A stretch of 18,214 bases of DNA from Nitrosomonadales bacterium (GTDB taxonomy: Bacteria > Pseudomonadota > Gammaproteobacteria > Burkholderiales > SG8-41). Under the pieces are notes generated by a model. It saw only the letters and a program-made list of their open reading frames with translations. It did no database searches and was not told the origin of the DNA. The DNA lies in NCBI GenBank assembly GCA_009885185.1, contig VFLF01000880.1:1-18214 (forward strand). The letters run 5' to 3'. The translations under genes and the position numbers were made by a program. Shown in pieces: positions 1-7,066 of the stretch. Every line of letters begins with the position of its first letter. Within the stretch, counting starts at the first letter, position 1.

Positions 1-361
1 GGTAGGGCAGTTGTTTGTCGTCGCCCGGCAGGATTTTGACTTTGACGCGCATGCCAATTTTGACGTTCATGGCGTCGATGCCTTCAACGCGGCTCATCAT
101 GCGAAAGCCCTCATCGAGATCGATCAGCGCGATGTTCAGCGGCGTTTCGCCTTTGTAATGCGTGGCGGTGGTGGCGTAGACGGTGCCCACGCCCTTGGAG
201 ACGCGCCACTCAATATTGGTGCTGCCGCTGCCGGGCGCGGCGACGCGCGGGTAAAAAAAGGCCTGGTTGTCGTCTTTGCAGACTTGATAGGCGAGCTCGC
301 CTTTTTTGCAATGCTCGAGGTACGTGCCGAGCGGGGACTGCTTCATTAAATCCGGAATCAT
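1..361 (-). CDS. DUF35-type OB-fold protein, partial (3' end off window)
   Basis: The minus-strand frame opens at ATG 361 with a good ribosome-binding site (AGGAG, 7 nt upstream) and stays open to the left edge, giving about 120 residues without a stop. The protein reads MIPDLMKQSPLGTYLEHC, then a short rubredoxin-like segment (about residues 18-50, containing YPR), the family-like stretch EWRVSKGVGTVYATT and an OB-fold beta-barrel (IALIDLDEGFRMMSRVEG, IGMRVKVKI). This matches the DUF35 / Zn-ribbon OB-fold family, small partners of thiolases and related acyl-CoA enzymes (for example in steroid side-chain degradation). Of the four zinc Cys expected in the family only one (C28) is evident; the usual CPxC is replaced by APGS, so the zinc ribbon looks degenerate. 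The thiolase partner would lie outside the window. The family call is fairly sure, the substrate unknown. Confidence 0.75.
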   Translation of the reverse strand, partial: MIPDLMKQSPLGTYLEHCKKGELAYQVCKDDNQAFFYPRVAAPGSGSTNIEWRVSKGVGTVYATTATHYKGETPLNIALIDLDEGFRMMSRVEGIDAMNVKIGMRVKVKILPGDDKQLPY

Positions 362-458
362 GAATACGCTCCTGAAAATGCCGGGAAGGGAATGGGTGCT
401 GCAGGAAAAAGAAAAACGCGGGGAATCATAACGCAGGCCGGCGGTGGTGACACGCCTT

Positions 459-1766
459 CTATTCACCAACGCCGACAAAAGCGATACCCAGTGCAACCAC
501 AGCGGCAATGGCAATTGCCACGATAAGAACTCTGCGTTCGGGATCCCGCCACGCCATGCGCGCGCGCGCGGCCAGGGATAACTGTCGAATGCTGCTGTTG
601 GAGGTGTCGAAATTTTCGCCTTGCGCGACGCCCTGCGACGGCTGTTCCACGAGCCGCTGATACGCATCACTGGAATCGAATCGCGGCGACAGGATCAGAT
701 GCACGCCGGTATCCGTGGCGCGGGTGCGCATGGCCGTGGCGGTCATCACGGCGGTTTTGTCTGCCGCGAGCGTGCGCGTGGCCGTCGCCGCGCCGGCGGT
801 CATCATCGTTTTGATCGCATCGGCATTGGGTACCGTTCGCGTCGCGCCGATGTCCATGACTTGTGTTTTGTCGGCGCTGTCGTTGACATCAAGGCGCAGC
901 GTCGCCTCGCCCGACCAGTCGGCAACGGGCGGCAGTGCCGCCGCGCACGCGCGCAGATCGTCCGCGAGTTCCGCCGCGCTCTGGTAGCGCAACGCCACGT
1001 CTTTTTCGAGCGCCTTGCCGATGATCAGATCGAGCATCACCGGCAGCGACGGATTGACCACGCTGGGGTTACGCGGCGTGACGGTGGCGATGTTATGCAT
1101 GAGCTGTGTCACCTGCGGCGCGGTAAAGGGCGGCTCGCCCGTCGCCAGTTCGTAGAGCATGACGCCCAGCGAAAAGATGTCGGAGCGATGATCCGTGCGT
1201 TCGCCCGCCACCTGTTCCGGCGACATGTATTTGGGCGAGCCCAGAATCGCGCCAGTGCGGGTCTGGATATCCGACTCGCGTATGCGGGCGATACCAAAAT
1301 CCATGATTTTGACGTGCCGGCCGCGCACCACCATGACGTTGCCGGGCTTTACATCGCGATGCACCACGCCGCGTTCGTGCGCGAACGCGAGGCCCTCGGC
1401 CACCTGCGCGAGGATGTCCAGCGCCAGAGGCAGCGGCAACGCGGCGCGGCCCTGTTTCATCATTTCGCGCAGTTCGATGCCGTCGATCAACTCCATCGCC
1501 ATGTAGGCGATGGCGCCTTCGCGTCCGATATCGTGTACGGTCACCACGTTCGGGTGATTCAGCCCGCCTGCTGCCTTGGCCTCCTGATAAAAGCGCGCCT
1601 CGTATTCGGCGCGCTCGCCGGCGTCGTCCGACATGATGATGGTTTTGATCGCCACCGTGCGGTTGAGCAAGGGGTCTTCCGCGCGGTAGACGACGCCCAT
1701 GGCGCCGCGTCCGAGTTCCGACACAATGCGGTAGCGTCCGAGTTGGGTGAGAGGCGCTGTGGTCAT
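459..1766 (-). CDS. PknB-type serine/threonine protein kinase, C-terminally membrane-anchored
   Basis: This is a Hanks-type kinase that phosphorylates Ser/Thr of unknown targets in the cytoplasm. Counting from ATG 1766 (435 aa) one sees the glycine loop GRGAMGVVYRAED (19-31), the ATP lysine in VAIK (K41), the helix-C Glu (E62), the catalytic loop HRDVKPGN (D138, N143), DFG (D156) and the activation-segment SPEQ, so it looks catalytically competent. After the kinase domain (about 12-270) comes a Thr/Ala-rich linker with repeated AxxTxxM-like runs. A single hydrophobic helix closes the protein (about 412-432) with almost nothing outside; there are no PASTA repeats. The frame is open up to 1835, but that start would overlap the upstream gene by 44 bp; ATG 1766 begins 25 bp after that gene's stop and just before the kinase domain. 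No strong ribosome-binding site is visible, which fits translational coupling to the PEGA protein gene. Confidence 0.9.
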   Translation of the reverse strand: MTTAPLTQLGRYRIVSELGRGAMGVVYRAEDPLLNRTVAIKTIIMSDDAGERAEYEARFYQEAKAAGGLNHPNVVTVHDIGREGAIAYMAMELIDGIELREMMKQGRAALPLPLALDILAQVAEGLAFAHERGVVHRDVKPGNVMVVRGRHVKIMDFGIARIRESDIQTRTGAILGSPKYMSPEQVAGERTDHRSDIFSLGVMLYELATGEPPFTAPQVTQLMHNIATVTPRNPSVVNPSLPVMLDLIIGKALEKDVALRYQSAAELADDLRACAAALPPVADWSGEATLRLDVNDSADKTQVMDIGATRTVPNADAIKTMMTAGAATATRTLAADKTAVMTATAMRTRATDTGVHLILSPRFDSSDAYQRLVEQPSQGVAQGENFDTSNSSIRQLSLAARARMAWRDPERRVLIVAIAIAAVVALGIAFVGVGE

Positions 1767-1791
1767 GGTTGCAAGTCCGGCGAAAGACCCG

Positions 1792-2718
1792 TTAAAGACC
1801 CATCTGCCGGCGCAGATCGCGCCAGTGGTCGCCAATGGATTTTTCCTGCGGCTCCGCTTGCGGTTTGCGCGGAACGCGCGCCGGGACTCTGGGCCGCTCG
1901 AACGTGTGGGTGATGGTGGTTTCCTCTTTGGAGGCGAGATGGATGTCCATGCGCAACGGCGGGAACGTGGTGTTGCGTATTTCGACCGTATGCGGGCCGG
2001 GTTTCAGTTCCAGGCTTTGCAGCGGCGGCGTGTTGCCCTTGAGGATGCCGTCCACGTAAATCTCGCCGCCGGGTTTGATGTTGAATTTGATAATGGCTGG
2101 CGGCACGTAAAGCAGTGCTTGCACCACCGCGCGGCCGGCGAAGCCCAGGCCGAGGATGCCCGCGACCATCAGGCCGCCGGTGAGCATCAGCTTGCGGCGG
2201 CGCGCGGGCGCTGCCTGTGGATCGAGCGCAAACAACTCGTGCGTGCGCACATTGCGGTCGGTGAACACGCCGGCGGGGGTGAGGTCGCGTGCATGGCCGG
2301 GCGCGCGCGCCTGCAACGCTTCGTGAAAGGAGCGCGATACCATAAAGCGCCCCGGTTGCGCAGCACCGGCAACGATCAGTGCCGTCGCAATACCATCACC
2401 GGTGAGGCCGGCGCCGCGTTGGGCATCGGTTGAGGGCGTGACGGGGCCGTGATTGACGCCGATGCACAGCGGCAGATCGGTGGCGGCAGACTGGCAGCGT
2501 TCCGCCAGCGCCAGCGCGTCGCCGGGATGGCCCGGCGATATGATGGCGATCGCCACGCCGTCCGGGAGTTCGAGCACGATACGTTCCGCGGCGGGCAACG
2601 GTTGCAGCACCGTCGCGACCAGCGCATCGAGCGCCGACCTGAGCCGGGTCTGCTCCGCCACCGGTCGGCTGGCGAATGTTTGAATCTTGAGAACGATGGC
2701 GCTGGCGGACGTGGGCAT
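1792..2718 (-). CDS. Degenerate cyclase-like domain / transmembrane / PEGA-domain protein
   Basis: A 308-residue protein in three parts. Residues about 8-165 resemble a class III nucleotide-cyclase homology domain (SRPVAEQ, RIVLELPDGVAIA, CIGVNHGPV, LTGDGIATA, FMVSRSFHEAL). The first metal-binding Asp expected in the opening strand (family FxDI) is not there (VLKIQTFA), so cyclase activity is unlikely. Residues about 177-201 form one transmembrane helix after a basic RRRK. Residues about 208-272 are a PEGA domain (IKPGGEIYVDGILKGNTPP, LKPGPHTVEIRN), a small beta fold often found outside the membrane in envelope proteins, followed by a basic/Pro-rich tail. It lies 25 bp upstream of the kinase gene on the same strand, so the two probably form an operon and this protein may be a sensor, scaffold or substrate for the kinase. 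The PEGA call is firm, the cyclase homology moderate, the role inferred. Confidence 0.8.
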   Translation of the reverse strand: MPTSASAIVLKIQTFASRPVAEQTRLRSALDALVATVLQPLPAAERIVLELPDGVAIAIISPGHPGDALALAERCQSAATDLPLCIGVNHGPVTPSTDAQRGAGLTGDGIATALIVAGAAQPGRFMVSRSFHEALQARAPGHARDLTPAGVFTDRNVRTHELFALDPQAAPARRRKLMLTGGLMVAGILGLGFAGRAVVQALLYVPPAIIKFNIKPGGEIYVDGILKGNTPPLQSLELKPGPHTVEIRNTTFPPLRMDIHLASKEETTITHTFERPRVPARVPRKPQAEPQEKSIGDHWRDLRRQMGL

Positions 2719-2815
2719 GTAGCCGATTTCAATTAGTGCAGTGGCAGCGCGGGCTGCGTTGGCGGCATTTTACCAGTGGAAACTTCGCTGTTTGCGGAAT
2801 TCTCCGCCCCGATGC

Positions 2816-2830
2816 GTTTGCGCGGCAAAC
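2816..2830. promoter_or_regulatory. Candidate LysR-type operator in the divergent promoter region
   Basis: A perfect inverted repeat GTTTGC-GCG-GCAAAC lies 57 bp before the lysR-type gene, in the 169-bp gap shared with the divergent PEGA gene. It contains the T-N11-A pattern (T2817, A2829) that LysR regulators recognise. A second repeat, GCGGA-ATTC-TCCGC, lies at 2794-2807. A weak -10-like TAAAAT is at 2842-2847. Binding is inferred from the pattern only. Confidence 0.4.
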
Positions 2831-2887
2831 AGACAAACCCGTAAAATAGTTTTCCTCCTGTTGGTTTTCTCCTACAAGCGACGCATT

Positions 2888-3784
2888 ATGAACAAGCTGC
2901 TGGGCATGCAGGCCTTTGTGAAAGTCGCCGACAGCGGCAGCTTTACGTCCGCGGCGGCGCAGTTGGGCGTGTCGGTGTCCGCCGTGGCGAAGGCCGTGTC
3001 GCGGCTGGAGGAGGAGCTCGGCATCCAATTGCTGGTGCGCTCCACGCGCAAGCTTGCGCTGAACGACGATGGCCGCGATTACTACGCGCGCTGTTTGCAA
3101 ATTCTTAACGATATTGAAGACGCCGAGGCGTCGCTGAAAAGCGCGGGCGAGACGCCGAAGGGTCAGTTAAAGTTGTCGTTCCCGGCCTTGTTCGGACGGC
3201 TGACGTTCCTGCCGCGCGCGGCGGAATTCAACCAGCGTTATCCCGACATCGTGCTGAATGTGAGCCTCGCCGATCAGCAGGTGGATTTGATCGAGCGCGG
3301 TCTTGATCTCGCGGTGCAGGTGGGCGAAATCAACAACCCGCGTTATGTGGCGCGGGTGTTGAATCGCGGGCAGCGTGTCACGTGTGCATCACCCGCTTAT
3401 TTCAAAGTGCATGGCGAGCCCAAAACGCCGGAAGACCTCGCGCGGCACGGCTGCATCGCCAGCGCGCTGTTTCCGGTGTGGCCGTATCACGTCAAGGGCA
3501 AGCGCATCGAGATGGCCGTGCGCGGGCCGCTGATACTGACCGGCGGCGACGCAGTGCGCGAGGCCGCGTTGCTGGGGCTGGGCGTGGTGCAATCGAACTG
3601 GTGGACGGTGCGTCACGATTTGGCCAGCGGCGCACTGGTGGAAGTGCTGAAACCCTATGCAGTGGAAGGCCAGCCGATCAGCGTGGTGTATCCGCCGACG
3701 CGGCACGTGCCGCGCAAGCTGCGGGTGATGATCGATTTTCTGGTGGAAATTACACGCATCCCAGCAGGCGCGGACAAGCAATAA
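2888..3784 (+). CDS. LysR-family transcriptional regulator
   Basis: A 298-residue protein of normal LysR length. The N-terminal winged helix-turn-helix spans about residues 4-62 (MQAFVKVADSGSFTSAAAQL, then VSVSAVAKAVSRLEEELG), followed by a linker helix and a periplasmic-binding-protein-like effector domain (about 90-295). The frame is open further upstream, but ATG 2888 is where family homology begins. Its subtype resembles the group with the SFTSAAAQLGVSxSAVxK signature. It is read in the same direction as the flavin monooxygenase gene 29 bp downstream and the four binding-protein genes, so it is likely the operon's own regulator, responding to the substrate or a product. The inducer cannot be read from the sequence. 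Confidence 0.93.
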   Translation: MNKLLGMQAFVKVADSGSFTSAAAQLGVSVSAVAKAVSRLEEELGIQLLVRSTRKLALNDDGRDYYARCLQILNDIEDAEASLKSAGETPKGQLKLSFPALFGRLTFLPRAAEFNQRYPDIVLNVSLADQQVDLIERGLDLAVQVGEINNPRYVARVLNRGQRVTCASPAYFKVHGEPKTPEDLARHGCIASALFPVWPYHVKGKRIEMAVRGPLILTGGDAVREAALLGLGVVQSNWWTVRHDLASGALVEVLKPYAVEGQPISVVYPPTRHVPRKLRVMIDFLVEITRIPAGADKQ

Positions 3785-3813
3785 TAGTTGAGATTTTTTT
3801 CAAGGAGAAACGC

Positions 3814-4935
3814 ATGCGTTTAGGCTACTTCACCATGCCGCTGCATCCCGAGGAGCGCAACTGTACCGAGACGCTGGCGGAAGACCGCGAGGCGATCATC
3901 CTCGCCGACAAGCTGGGTTTTTACGATGCCTTCGTCGGCGAGCACCTGACGGAAAAAACCGAAAACGTCACCAGCAGTTTGTTGTTTTTGGCGACGCTGA
4001 TCAGTGACACCAAAACCATCAAGCTCGGCACCGGCACCTGCAATCTGTCGCAGCAGCACCCGGTGATTTTCGCCTCGCATGCGGCGATGTTCGATCACCT
4101 CGCGAAGGGGCGGTTTATTTTCGGCATCAGCGCGGGGGCGTTGCCGTGCGATGCCGAGGCGCTGGGCAATCTCAACGAGGATCGCAACAAGATGTTCGCC
4201 GAAAGCATCGAGGTGATTCTGGCGATCTGGGAGCGTGATCCGCCGTACAACATCGACTTTCCGAATAACCGCTACAAGGTGTCGGTGGAAAAAATGCAGG
4301 ATGCCAACATCGGGCGCGGGCATCTGTATAAGCCCTATCAAAAGCCGCGACCGGAAATCGTCGGCACGGTGGTTGCGCCTTTCTCCAAGGGTGTGATCCA
4401 CATGGGGCAGCGCGATTTTCATCCGCTGTCGGCGAACTTTTTGTTTTCCAAATGGCTGCCGAGCCACTGGGCCAATTACAGCGAAGGCAAGAAAAACGCC
4501 GGGCAGGTGGCCGATCCCGCCGACTGGCGCATCGCGCGCACCATCTTTGTCGCCGACGACGAAGCCACGGCAAAACGCTACGGGCGCGACGATCCGCGCA
4601 GCCCGTACCGTTATTACTGGAAACAACTCACCTATAAAATGATGAAGGCCAAGCGCCACGTTATTTTCAAGAACGATCAATCCGAACCCGATTCAGCGAT
4701 CACCGAAGATCGCGTGCTCGACAATCTGGTGATCTACGGCACGGTGAACAGCGTCGTCGATCAGATATTGAAGTTGCGCGAAGAAACCGGCGACTTCGGC
4801 GAGATCGTTTACGCCGGTATGGATTGGGTCGATCCGGCGCTGGCGAAGCGTTCGATGGAATTGATGGCGAATGAAGTGATGCCGCGCGTAAACCAGGCGA
4901 TCGCAGCGGAAGGTGCTGCTAAAAAAGTTGCATAA
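3814..4935 (+). CDS. LLM-class flavin-dependent monooxygenase (limonene-monooxygenase-like)
   Basis: A 373-residue luciferase-like monooxygenase: a TIM-barrel enzyme that uses reduced FMN or F420-type cofactor and O2 to oxidise an organic substrate. The start MRLGYFTMPLHPEERN with DREAIILADKLGF and FVGEHLTEK, the strand TIKLGTGTCNLSQQHPV, and FDHLAKGRFIFGISAGALP are typical of the branch that includes limonene 1,2-monooxygenase and related terpenoid oxygenases. ATG 3814 has a clear ribosome-binding site (AAGGAG, 3802-3807). It needs a separate flavin reductase, which is not in the window. Sitting between a LysR gene and four solute-binding proteins, it probably starts breakdown of the imported compound. 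Family is sure; the substrate is not, and homologues named after limonene act on many compounds. Confidence 0.88.
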   Translation: MRLGYFTMPLHPEERNCTETLAEDREAIILADKLGFYDAFVGEHLTEKTENVTSSLLFLATLISDTKTIKLGTGTCNLSQQHPVIFASHAAMFDHLAKGRFIFGISAGALPCDAEALGNLNEDRNKMFAESIEVILAIWERDPPYNIDFPNNRYKVSVEKMQDANIGRGHLYKPYQKPRPEIVGTVVAPFSKGVIHMGQRDFHPLSANFLFSKWLPSHWANYSEGKKNAGQVADPADWRIARTIFVADDEATAKRYGRDDPRSPYRYYWKQLTYKMMKAKRHVIFKNDQSEPDSAITEDRVLDNLVIYGTVNSVVDQILKLREETGDFGEIVYAGMDWVDPALAKRSMELMANEVMPRVNQAIAAEGAAKKVA

Positions 4936-4937
4936 GT

Positions 4938-4950
4938 ATCTGTTTTTAAA
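4938..4950 (+). repeat. 13-bp direct repeat, copy 1
   Basis: ATCTGTTTTTAAA, just after the monooxygenase stop codon. An identical copy lies at 6070-6082, just after the first binding-protein gene. Both sit in short AT-rich gaps ahead of the next gene. Confidence 0.6.
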
Positions 4951-4974
4951 CAATATTTAATTAGAGGGATGACA

Positions 4975-5068
4975 ATGGAGCAAGGGCTGCTTTCCGATGA
5001 TCGACGATGCGGCGCTGTTCGCGGGCGTAGTGACGCGGCTGTTCGGCCAAGGGATGAACCCGCGATGA
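4975..5068 (+). pseudogene. Possible remnant of a gene 5' end
   Basis: A purine-rich GAGGG at 4964-4968 precedes ATG 4975, which opens MEQGLLSDDR. A +1 shift near 5002 leads into a second frame (DAALFAGVVTRLFGQGMNPR) whose TGA (5066-5068) overlaps the next gene's ATG at 5065. Joined, the two frames would read like the beginning of an enzyme such as an acyl-CoA dehydrogenase, but the piece is too short to name. It could instead be a 5' extension of the next gene (frame open from 4969) or a 23-codon upstream peptide (4997-5068) coupled to it by the ATGA overlap. Confidence 0.3.
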
Positions 5069-6057
5069 AGCGCATTTTCATTGCGGCGGCGCTCGCGCTT
5101 TCACCTTGCTTATACGCGGGTGCCGCGTTCGCGCAGGCCACCGAGGTTTACCCCGCGCGCCCGATACGCCTGGTGAATTCGCTGTCGGCCGGTTCCGCAG
5201 GCGACCGCATGGCGCGCCAGTTTGCCGATGCCTTGTCGCCGCGCGTGAATCAAAAGGTGCTGGTGGATAACCGCCCGGGTGACGGCGGCAACATCGCCGC
5301 GCTGGCGGTGGCCAAGGCCCCGGCGGATGGTTACCTGCTGTTGTTCAGCTCCACCGCGTCGCTGGCGATCCAGATGACTTATGGTAACTCTGGCGCGGGC
5401 ACGCTGGCCTACGATCTGCGCCGCGACTTCGCGCCGATCTCCACGGTGGCGCAGATACCCAACGGTTTTTTTGTCACGCCGGTGTTCGCGGGCGATACCT
5501 TGCAGGCACTGGTCAAAGAGGCCAAGGCGCAGCCCGGTAAATTGACCTGCGCCTCGTCTGGCGTGGGCGGTCTGCTGCACCTGACCTGCGAGCTGTTCAA
5601 AAAATCCGCCGGGGTGGATGTGCTGCACGTGGCCTACAAAGGCTCGACGGCGTTTCTGCCCGAACTGGTATCCGGGCGCATCACGCTCGCCTTCGACAAC
5701 GTGCCGGTGTACGTGCCGCTGGTCAACGCGGGCAAGCTCAAGATACTCGCGGTCACTTCGCAAAAACGCGCCTCGGTGCTGCCGTATGTGCCGACTACCG
5801 CCGAACTCGGCATGCCGCAACTGGAATCGATGGGCTTGTTCGGCCTGCTCGCGACGCTGCGCACGCCGGACGAGGTGGTAAAAATGTTGAGCACCGCGTC
5901 GGTCGCGGCGCTGCAACAGCCCAACTTGCGTGCGCAAAGCGCGAAAGAAGGCGTAGAACCGGGCGGCAGCGCGCCGCAAGGTTTGCGCGCGCAGATCGAC
6001 AGTGAAATCAACAAATGGGCGCGCGTGATTAAAGACGCCAATATCGGGCGTGAGTGA
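5065..6057 (+). CDS. Bug/TctC-family periplasmic substrate-binding protein, receptor 1
   Basis: A 330-residue tripartite-tricarboxylate-transporter-type receptor. A signal peptide (MKRIFIAAALALSPCLYAGA AFA, cut near residue 24) leads to the family start YPARPIRLV, then VDNRPGDGGN, HVAYKGSTAFLPELVSG, AFDNVPVYVPLVNAGKLKIL and a C-terminal helix with NKWARVIKDANI. ATG 5065 is chosen because the signal peptide begins there; the frame is open back to 4969. It is the most divergent of the four tandem receptors: it keeps the FD (210-211) that the others have lost, and has Cys at 162 and 175 instead of their pair. It probably binds a carboxylated or related small molecule in the periplasm. No TctA/TctB membrane genes are adjacent, so it may borrow a transporter or act only in sensing. 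Confidence 0.9.
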   Translation: MKRIFIAAALALSPCLYAGAAFAQATEVYPARPIRLVNSLSAGSAGDRMARQFADALSPRVNQKVLVDNRPGDGGNIAALAVAKAPADGYLLLFSSTASLAIQMTYGNSGAGTLAYDLRRDFAPISTVAQIPNGFFVTPVFAGDTLQALVKEAKAQPGKLTCASSGVGGLLHLTCELFKKSAGVDVLHVAYKGSTAFLPELVSGRITLAFDNVPVYVPLVNAGKLKILAVTSQKRASVLPYVPTTAELGMPQLESMGLFGLLATLRTPDEVVKMLSTASVAALQQPNLRAQSAKEGVEPGGSAPQGLRAQIDSEINKWARVIKDANIGRE

Positions 6058-6069
6058 TGTTTTGTAACC

Positions 6070-6082
6070 ATCTGTTTTTAAA
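6070..6082 (+). repeat. 13-bp direct repeat, copy 2
   Basis: Identical to ATCTGTTTTTAAA at 4938-4950; ends 9 bp before the ATG of receptor 2. No ribosome-binding site is visible between this repeat and the ATG. Confidence 0.6.
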
Positions 6083-6091
6083 TAATAATTT

Positions 6092-7054
6092 ATGATATCT
6101 CGCACGGCGCTTGGCGCCATGGGAAGCGCATTCATTGCTCTGACAGCAAACGTCGCCGCACAAAACTTTCCCTCGCGTCCGATCCGCATGATTACCGCCA
6201 CCACCGTCGGTTCCGGCCCGGACGTGATTGCGCGATTGTTGGCGGCGCGGCTCACGGAGTCGCTGGGTCAGCAGATCGTGGTTGATAACCGCGCGGGTGC
6301 CAGCGGCCTGATCGGCGCGGAGCTGGTGGCGCGTGCCGCGCCCGACGGCCACACGCTGTGGATGGCGACGATGACGCAACTCATCAGCACCACGCTGTAT
6401 CAGCGACTTCTGTTGTCGAAGGAGTTCGCGCCGGTGGGGCAGGTGGCGTCCACGCCGTTTGTGATCGTGGTGAGCGCGGGGCTGCCGATCAAGACCATCG
6501 CGGAACTCATCGCCTATAGCAAAGCGCGGCCGGGGCAGGTGTTGTATGGCTCCGGCGGGCAGGGCACCACGCCGCATCTGTGCATGGAGTTGTTTAAATC
6601 CATGACCGGCGCCGACCTCACGCATGTGCCGTACAAAGGCAGCGCGATTGCATTGACCGACATGATGGGCGGGCAGATGCACAGCACCTGCGCGGCGGCG
6701 CCGACTGCCAGTTCGTTTATTCAAACCGGCAAAGTGCGCGTGCTCGGTGTCACCACGCGCACGCCGACCAAACTGGCGCCGGGCGTGACGCCGATCGTGG
6801 AAACCGTGCCGGGGTATGTGCTGGAGGGATGGTACGGTCTGCTCGCGCCGCTCAATACGCCGAAAGCGATCGTGGATCGCATCAATCAGGAAGTGGCCAA
6901 AGCGCTTAAAATTCCGGACTTGCAGGAACGGCTGATCGCGGTGGGCGCGGAAGCCGCGCATACCTCGCCGGCGGAATTTGGCGCGTTTTTGCAGCGCGAG
7001 AATACGCGCTGGAGCAAAGTGTTGAAGGATGCCGGCATCAAGCCGTCGCCGTAA
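6092..7054 (+). CDS. Bug/TctC-family periplasmic substrate-binding protein, receptor 2
   Basis: A 320-residue receptor with a signal peptide (MISRTALGAMGSAFIALTA, cut near AAQ 24) and the family start FPSRPIRMI. It shows VVDNRAGASGLIGAELVA (63-80), GTTPHLCMELFKSMTG (158-173), THVPYKGSA, GGQMHSTCAAAP and a C-terminal NTRWSKVLKDAGIKP. C164 and C200 are 36 residues apart, as in receptors 3 and 4. The ATG follows an AT-rich gap with no evident ribosome-binding site; ATG 6119 is a possible later start but would shorten the signal peptide. It is closely related to receptors 3 and 4 along its whole length, so the three arose by tandem duplication. The ligand is unknown. Confidence 0.9.
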   Translation: MISRTALGAMGSAFIALTANVAAQNFPSRPIRMITATTVGSGPDVIARLLAARLTESLGQQIVVDNRAGASGLIGAELVARAAPDGHTLWMATMTQLISTTLYQRLLLSKEFAPVGQVASTPFVIVVSAGLPIKTIAELIAYSKARPGQVLYGSGGQGTTPHLCMELFKSMTGADLTHVPYKGSAIALTDMMGGQMHSTCAAAPTASSFIQTGKVRVLGVTTRTPTKLAPGVTPIVETVPGYVLEGWYGLLAPLNTPKAIVDRINQEVAKALKIPDLQERLIAVGAEAAHTSPAEFGAFLQRENTRWSKVLKDAGIKPSP

Positions 7055-7066
7055 CCAGGGAATACC

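Noticed and set aside
549..566. Alternating CG run as possible Z-DNA or regulatory tract
   Set aside because: It lies inside the kinase coding region as Ala/Arg codons, and similar runs (for example near 12353) are expected at this GC content.
621..1913. Long plus-strand open frame opposite the kinase gene
   Set aside because: Arg/His-rich translation with no motifs; a by-product of high GC codon use in the real kinase on the other strand.
5110..6255. 381-codon minus-strand open frame opposite receptors 1 and 2
   Set aside because: No recognisable domain; the plus strand carries complete receptors with signal peptides and family motifs.
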